A program made the translations under genes and the position numbers. The notes below the pieces were generated by a model that searched no databases, was not told the DNA's origin, and saw only the letters and a program-made list of their open reading frames with translations. From Alphaproteobacteria bacterium UBA1254 (GTDB lineage Bacteria; Pseudomonadota; Alphaproteobacteria; RF32; CAG-239), in assembly GCA_002308495.1 (NCBI GenBank), contig DBVW01000021.1:1-64000 (forward strand): a stretch of 64,000 nt of DNA. Reading direction: 5' to 3'. Positions 59,291 to 64,000 of this stretch are shown here, piece by piece. The first letter of the stretch is position 1; every line of letters starts with the position of its first letter.

Positions 59291-61561
59291 AAGAACTTCG
59301 CGGCGCCCCACATGATCAGCCGCACTCACCACGCCCTCTTGCTCCATCCGGTCAATCAAATCAGCCGCTTTATTATAACCGATTCTCAAGCGGCGCTGAA
59401 TATAGCTTGTAGAGGCTTTTTTGTCGTTGCGAACGATTTCAACAGCCTGCTGATAAAGGTCACCGTCCGCTCCGCCCATCGCCGTATTATCAAAAACCGC
59501 ACCCGTATCCGACGATTCGATTTTTGTTACATCTTCCACATATTCCGGCGCACCCTGTGTCTTCAAAAAGTTTGCTACGGCCTCAACTTCGCTGTCTTTT
59601 ACAAAACTGCCGTGAACACGAAGCGGTTTCATACCGGTCGGCATATAAAGCATATCGCCCATACCCAAAAGCTGTTCGGCGCCTTTTTCACCCAAAATCG
59701 TCATACTGTCAAATTTTGATGTAACCTGAAAACTGATTCTCGTCGGGAAATTAGCTTTAATCACGCCCGTGATAACATCAACCGACGGACGCTGCGTCGC
59801 CATAATCAGGTGAATACCTGCCGCCCTCGCCTTTTGTGCTAAGCGTTGAATGGCCGCCTCAACTTCTTTTCGCGCCATAATCATCAAGTCCGCCACTTCA
59901 TCAACCACAATCACGATATACGGCATCGGCGTCGTATCAAGTTCCTGCTTTTCATAAATCGGACGTCCTTCTTCATCAAATCCGACCTGAATTGTCTTTG
60001 TCGGTTTTTCTCCTGTCTCGCTTAATTCCTTAAGTTTTTGGTTATAACCGAAAATATTACGCACATGCAAATCCGAAATTTTGCGATATCTTTCTTCCAT
60101 TTCGCAAACGGCCCATTTCAAACCCGCCACTGCCTTAGCCGGATCGGTAATCACCGGCGTCAGCAAATGCGGAATATCATTATACATCGAAAATTCGAGC
60201 ATCTTCGGGTCAATCATAATCATTTTGCATTCTTGCGGTGTCATCCGATAAAGAAGCGACAAAATCATCGAGTTCACCCCAACCGACTTACCCGAACCCG
60301 TCGTACCGGCAACCAAAAGGTGCGGCATCTTTGCAAGATCGGCATACACATTTTTGCCGCTGATATCCTTTCCCAAAACAACGTTAAGTGTATTTTTCGT
60401 TTGGCTGAACGCCTCATCTTCAATCAAATCTTTAAACCAAACCGTCTCTCGTTTGGCATTCGGAATTTCAATACCGATTGTATCGGTCCCCGGCACAACG
60501 GCTATGCGCACCGAAACCGCACACATCGAACGTGCAATATCATCCGAAAGCCCGATAACACGCGCGGTTTTCGTTCCCGCAACCGGCTTAAATTCATAAA
60601 GCGTAACGACAGGTCCGGGATGCACACCGACAATTTCACCGTTTACTCCGAATTCCTGTAAAACTTCTTCCAGATTCTTCGCCGTTGTGTCCATTTCTTT
60701 CTGGCTCATCTCAGAACCGCCCTTATCTTTGGGACGCGAAAGCAAATCCAAACTCGGAAATTGATAACCGCCGACTTTTTTCGTCTGTCTGATTTTCGGC
60801 GCAGATACTGCAGAAACTTTCGGCTGAGGCTTTTCTTTTTTCGGCTCGTTTTCTTTTTCACCGAAAGTCGGCTCCATTCTCAAACGCGCAATACGTTTGT
60901 TTTTAACCGCTGTTTTCCTGCCGCGCAAGAAATCGACGATTTTGCACAAACCCTTATACATCAAAACATTGAAATAAACTATTTTGAGCGTAATTTTTTT
61001 AAACACCTGATACCAGTTCTTAAAAGTCAGCCCCATCACAAAATTAAACGCCATTAACGCAACAAAACCCAAAACGCAAACCAAAATCACATTCCGATAT
61101 TGGTCAAGCTTGCTGTTGTTGAGCACCGTGCCGAGCATTTCCAAAATTCTTCTTCCGAAACGCCCCGCAACAGGATATTCTCTTATTGCAATACTGTTTT
61201 TAAAAACAATATTAAGCACCGGCGCCAAACAAAAAACACCTATGGCAAAGGCCAACAAACGACATTTAAAAAACATCAGTTCGCCATATCTGAGAAGCCG
61301 ATATCCCCAAACGAAAAATCCGAGAACGAACAAAGGCAACGCCAATCCGAGCCCGGCGCTTATTTCCGCGGCATTCGCACCTAAAATCCCGAGCAGATTT
61401 TGCGCCGAACCGTCTTTCATATTATTAAAACTCAAATCATTTTGATGATACGAAAAAACGGCGATATAAAACAAAACCGCAAGAACAACAAGCAAAAGAC
61501 CTGTTATTTTTTTCAAAAATTTTCTCAAATTCGTTTCTTTCTTTTTCGTTTTTTTAGTCAT
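59288..61561 (-). CDS. ftsK: DNA translocase FtsK
   Basis: 757 aa. N-terminal transmembrane region (ITGLLLVVLAVLFYIAVFSY, IAVFSY...GLALPLFVLGFFVWGY, LAFAIGVFCLAPVLNIVF, VILVCVLGFVALMAFNFVMG), a short linker, then the motor with Walker A GTTGSGKSVGVNSM, Walker B IVIVVDEVADLMIMARKEVE, and the gamma domain at the C-terminus (ASTSYIQRRLRIGYNKAADL) that reads KOPS. It moves DNA through the septum and activates XerCD. Four membrane helices and the gamma domain are as usual; the linker is short. Confidence 0.95.
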   Translation of the reverse strand: MTKKTKKKETNLRKFLKKITGLLLVVLAVLFYIAVFSYHQNDLSFNNMKDGSAQNLLGILGANAAEISAGLGLALPLFVLGFFVWGYRLLRYGELMFFKCRLLAFAIGVFCLAPVLNIVFKNSIAIREYPVAGRFGRRILEMLGTVLNNSKLDQYRNVILVCVLGFVALMAFNFVMGLTFKNWYQVFKKITLKIVYFNVLMYKGLCKIVDFLRGRKTAVKNKRIARLRMEPTFGEKENEPKKEKPQPKVSAVSAPKIRQTKKVGGYQFPSLDLLSRPKDKGGSEMSQKEMDTTAKNLEEVLQEFGVNGEIVGVHPGPVVTLYEFKPVAGTKTARVIGLSDDIARSMCAVSVRIAVVPGTDTIGIEIPNAKRETVWFKDLIEDEAFSQTKNTLNVVLGKDISGKNVYADLAKMPHLLVAGTTGSGKSVGVNSMILSLLYRMTPQECKMIMIDPKMLEFSMYNDIPHLLTPVITDPAKAVAGLKWAVCEMEERYRKISDLHVRNIFGYNQKLKELSETGEKPTKTIQVGFDEEGRPIYEKQELDTTPMPYIVIVVDEVADLMIMARKEVEAAIQRLAQKARAAGIHLIMATQRPSVDVITGVIKANFPTRISFQVTSKFDSMTILGEKGAEQLLGMGDMLYMPTGMKPLRVHGSFVKDSEVEAVANFLKTQGAPEYVEDVTKIESSDTGAVFDNTAMGGADGDLYQQAVEIVRNDKKASTSYIQRRLRIGYNKAADLIDRMEQEGVVSAADHVGRREVL

Positions 61562-61574
61562 AATCTTTCGTCCG

Positions 61575-62399
61575 TTAAATTTGAATTTCCTTTAATTTTT
61601 TCAAACTAAGCACAACATCATAACCGATGCAGATGCTCGGGTCCAATTTTAAGCCCTGCACGTTAAGCGCGCTGCCGGCATGATATTCCAAAACGCGCTG
61701 ACCGATTGTCTTATCTTCCGGATTTTCAAGCAAAAGCTGCTGCACCATCGCATCAATTTTAGACTGTCTTTCTTCATCAAAAATCGGTCTGCAGAGCGTC
61801 ATCACTTCGCTCATCCCCGATGAAACCGCCCCGTGTTTGAGCAAAAACATCATAAAATCGAAATCCGGATTATCTTCCTCATACCTTGAAAAATCAGGCA
61901 TAAACCTTTCTTTGTTAATCATAATGGTTGAATTCGAAACGGGGTTTTTCAAGCTGTAATTGAGCATATTAAGCTCTCTCAGCGAATGATAACAGCCGAT
62001 TGAAAGCAAATTACACTTATCGTCCGCAAAAGCATAACTTGTATGGCTTATCGGAGTCATATAGCGCAACATAAAAGCAATCTGCTTTGAAAGTTTATCT
62101 TTCGTCCAAAAATCTCTCAAGTCCAAAAAGGCTATAAACTCACCGTTACAAAGAGAAAAAGCCTGTTGTAAAACATCTTTTTCTTTAAGCGGTTTTTCAT
62201 TGGCATAAACATAAATTTTCCGCGATCCGTCTAAATAGCGCTGAAGCTTATTTTTCAGCACATTATGCCCGGTATTGTCCACAATAATCCACTCAACATC
62301 GATATATGTCTGATACAAAAAAGACTTTAATGCGGTTAAATAAAACCGCATTCCCTTTTCCAAAACACTAACGACCGATATCTTTTTTAAGCCTGCCAT
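61575..62399 (-). CDS. Glycosyltransferase family 2-like protein
   Basis: 274 aa. ISVVSVLEKGMRFYLTALKS and DVEWIIVDNTGHN are the GT-A nucleotide-sugar fold; FIAFLDLRDFWTKDKLSKQI carries a variant of the DxD region (DLRD). The C-terminal third, with YEEDNPDFDFMMFLLKHG, is typical of GT2 proteins (ED motif). Target sugar and acceptor are not deducible; divergent from fabD. Confidence 0.78.
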   Translation of the reverse strand: MAGLKKISVVSVLEKGMRFYLTALKSFLYQTYIDVEWIIVDNTGHNVLKNKLQRYLDGSRKIYVYANEKPLKEKDVLQQAFSLCNGEFIAFLDLRDFWTKDKLSKQIAFMLRYMTPISHTSYAFADDKCNLLSIGCYHSLRELNMLNYSLKNPVSNSTIMINKERFMPDFSRYEEDNPDFDFMMFLLKHGAVSSGMSEVMTLCRPIFDEERQSKIDAMVQQLLLENPEDKTIGQRVLEYHAGSALNVQGLKLDPSICIGYDVVLSLKKLKEIQI

Positions 62400-62429
62400 A
62401 TATCCTTGTTTGATATTAAATGATAAAAC

Positions 62430-62458
62430 TTGACTTTAAATAAATTTATCTTTAAATT
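62430..62458 (+). promoter_or_regulatory. Putative fabD promoter
   Basis: TTGACT (62430-62435), 17 bp, TAAATT (62453-62458), ending 35 bp before the fabD ATG. The -35 is near consensus and the spacing ideal. Confidence 0.55.
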
Positions 62459-62493
62459 CCCAATAAATAATTAATAAAAAGAGGTTTTTTACT

Positions 62494-63438
62494 ATGAAAT
62501 ACGCTTTTGTATTTCCCGGGCAAGGCTCTCAACAAGTCGGTATGGGGCTTGATTTGTATCAAAACTTCAAAGCGGCCAAAGATGTTTTTGATGAAGTTGA
62601 TGATGCCTTAAATCAAAATCTTTTCAAATTAATGACCGAAGGTCCGGCAAACGAACTGACCTTAACATCAAACGCCCAACCTGCCATTATGGCTGTTTCC
62701 ATGGCTGTTATTAAAGTGCTCGAAAAAGAATTTTCGGTTGATTTAAAATCAAAATTATCTTACCTCGCGGGGCATTCTTTAGGCGAATATACCGCAGCCT
62801 GCACATCAGGCGTTTTTTCTTTATCTGATACGGCAAAGCTTTTACGCAAACGCGGTGATGCAATGCAAAAAGCTGTTCCTATCGGCGTCGGCGGCATGGT
62901 TGCCGTTTTAGGTTTATCTCATCACGACACAGATGCTTTAATCGAAGCCTGCATTGAGCCGAACACAATCTGCGTTGCCGCAAACGACAATGCCGAAGGC
63001 CAGGTTGTTCTTTCGGGACACCTGTCCGTTCTTGAAAAGATTATTGAAACAGCGCCCGAATTCGGTGCCAAAAAAGCCGTCATGCTGCCGGTGAGCGCGC
63101 CGTTTCACAGTCCTCTGATGAAACCTGCCGAAATCCTCATGGCAAAAGCGCTTGAAAAGATTGAAAGTTTTGAACCTCAAATTCCGCTTATTTCAAACTT
63201 CACCGCCGAAATTTCATCTTCAAAAGACGAAATCATCAAAAATCTGATAAAACAAATCACGGGCCGTGTTCGTTGGCGTGAAACAACAGATTTTTTAAAT
63301 GAAAACGGCATCACCGATATCATTGAAATCGGCCCTTCAAACGTTCTTTCGAACATGATTAAACGTTCATATAAAGACATTTTCACCGCTTCAATCGGCA
63401 CACCGAGCCAAATTGAAGAATTGGTCAACAACCTATAA
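62494..63438 (+). CDS. fabD: Malonyl-CoA:ACP transacylase
   Basis: Transfers malonyl from CoA to acyl carrier protein for fatty-acid synthesis. 314 aa. FPGQGSQQVGMG at the start, nucleophile Ser in LAGHSLGEYTAACTSGVFS, LRKRGDAMQKAVPIGVGGM, VMLPVSAPFHSPLMKPA with the catalytic His, and IEIGPSNVLSNMIKR near the end. AAGAGG precedes the ATG. fabG follows after 16 bp. Confidence 0.96.
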   Translation: MKYAFVFPGQGSQQVGMGLDLYQNFKAAKDVFDEVDDALNQNLFKLMTEGPANELTLTSNAQPAIMAVSMAVIKVLEKEFSVDLKSKLSYLAGHSLGEYTAACTSGVFSLSDTAKLLRKRGDAMQKAVPIGVGGMVAVLGLSHHDTDALIEACIEPNTICVAANDNAEGQVVLSGHLSVLEKIIETAPEFGAKKAVMLPVSAPFHSPLMKPAEILMAKALEKIESFEPQIPLISNFTAEISSSKDEIIKNLIKQITGRVRWRETTDFLNENGITDIIEIGPSNVLSNMIKRSYKDIFTASIGTPSQIEELVNNL

Positions 63439-63454
63439 ACGAAAGGAAAAACTT

Positions 63455-64000
63455 ATGTTTCAATTAAACGACAAAGTAGCATTAATCACCGGCGCCTCGG
63501 GCGGCTTGGGCGATAAAATTGCACGCACACTTCATGCGCAAGGTGCCAAACTTGCCTTAACGGATATGCGTCCCGAAGGTATGGAAAAACTCAAAAATGA
63601 ATTGGGCGAAAATGTTAAATGCTTTGTTGCGAACCTTTCAAACGCGGATGAAATCAAAAATCTCGTTACCGATGTCGAAAAAGAATTCGGCCGGATTGAT
63701 ATTTTAATCAACAACGCCGGCTTAACAAGAGACAATTTGTTTATGCGTATGTCTGATGAAGAATGGCAACTTGTTTTAGACGTTAACCTAACCGCCGGTT
63801 TCAAACTTGCCAAAGCGGCCGTTCGCGGCATGATGAAACGTCGTTTCGGACGCATCATCGGCATTGCTTCCGTTGTCGGTGTCATGGGCAACGCCGGACA
63901 AGCCAACTATGCCGCCTCAAAAGCCGGTATGATTGCTATGAACAAGTGCCTTGCCCAAGAGGTCGGTTCACGAAACGTTACAGTTAACTCTATTGCTCCG
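63455..64000 (+). CDS. fabG: 3-oxoacyl-[ACP] reductase, N-terminal part (cut by window edge)
   Basis: Reduces beta-ketoacyl-ACP with NADPH. 182 codons are in the window and the frame is open at 64000. ALITGASGGLGDKIA (cofactor loop), ILINNAGLTRDNLFMRMSDE, MMKRRFGRIIGIASVVGVMG with the catalytic Ser, and the YxxxK pair in ANYAASKAGMI are all present. AAAGGAAAAACTT precedes the ATG. Confidence 0.95.
   Translation, partial: MFQLNDKVALITGASGGLGDKIARTLHAQGAKLALTDMRPEGMEKLKNELGENVKCFVANLSNADEIKNLVTDVEKEFGRIDILINNAGLTRDNLFMRMSDEEWQLVLDVNLTAGFKLAKAAVRGMMKRRFGRIIGIASVVGVMGNAGQANYAASKAGMIAMNKCLAQEVGSRNVTVNSIAP

Overview
The window looks like chromosomal DNA of a low-GC (about 40%) alphaproteobacterium, probably a host- or gut-associated lineage. 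The lineage call is inference and rests on alphaproteobacterial neighbourhoods: DUF4164-like gene, zapA, 6S RNA, then gap; efp followed by an inositol-monophosphatase-like gene; aroK divergent from xerD; atpI-atpB-atpE-atpF'-atpF with a duplicated b subunit; and addA/addB in place of recBCD. No transposase, integrase island, CRISPR array or tRNA was seen.

Layout. 1-5.4 kb: housekeeping genes (gap start, 6S RNA, zapA carrying a nine-copy VEVPV repeat, a sugar-isomerase-like TIM barrel, efp, a degenerate IMPase, rpmE, two small orphans). 5.5-31.6 kb, minus strand: a complete-looking envelope part of a type IV secretion system (T4SS), read right to left: three VirB2-like subunits, VirB3, VirB4, a VirB5-like protein, two secreted coiled-coil proteins, a 1368-residue secreted protein, two VirB8-like proteins with a VirB7-like lipoprotein between them, a VirB9/DotH protein with a C-terminal SPOR domain, a VirB10/DotG equivalent split into two giant repeat proteins (1599 and 1409 aa), and VirB11. 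VirB6 and VirD4 are not recognisable here. 32.0-42.3 kb, plus strand: a divergent type IVb pilus operon of the R64/TCP kind (OmpA-like protein, TcpQ-type lipoprotein, PilN secretin, PilO, PilP-like, PilQ ATPase, PilR, PilS-like pilin). A 390-bp region separates the two operons. 42.3-64 kb: housekeeping again (HD hydrolase, trxA, addAB, rdgB, rph, aroK, xerD, DUF721/DciA, DsbA-like, F0 ATP synthase, an MTA/SAH-deaminase-like gene, ftsK, glycosyltransferase, fabD, fabG start), interrupted by a GC-rich, Shine-Dalgarno-less membrane-protein gene at 58.7 kb that looks foreign.

How it fits together. The two divergent operons form a continuous 37-kb envelope-spanning machine locus. VirB2/B3 with VirB4/VirB11 are VirB-type, while a repeat-rich VirB10/DotG, paired VirB8/DotI-like proteins and linkage to a type IVb pilus recall Dot/Icm and IncI (R64) systems. 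The candidate novelty is this composite: a VirB10 divided into a membrane-anchored half and a separately secreted half, both made of the same roughly 17-residue repeat (about 140 units in total by estimate), beside a VirB9 that carries its own peptidoglycan-binding domain.

A second theme is a family of short intergenic elements with the core CGTTATAC, several lying at the stop codons of minus-strand genes, two of them attached to a 110-bp imperfect palindrome that is nearly identical at 18.4 and 58.5 kb.
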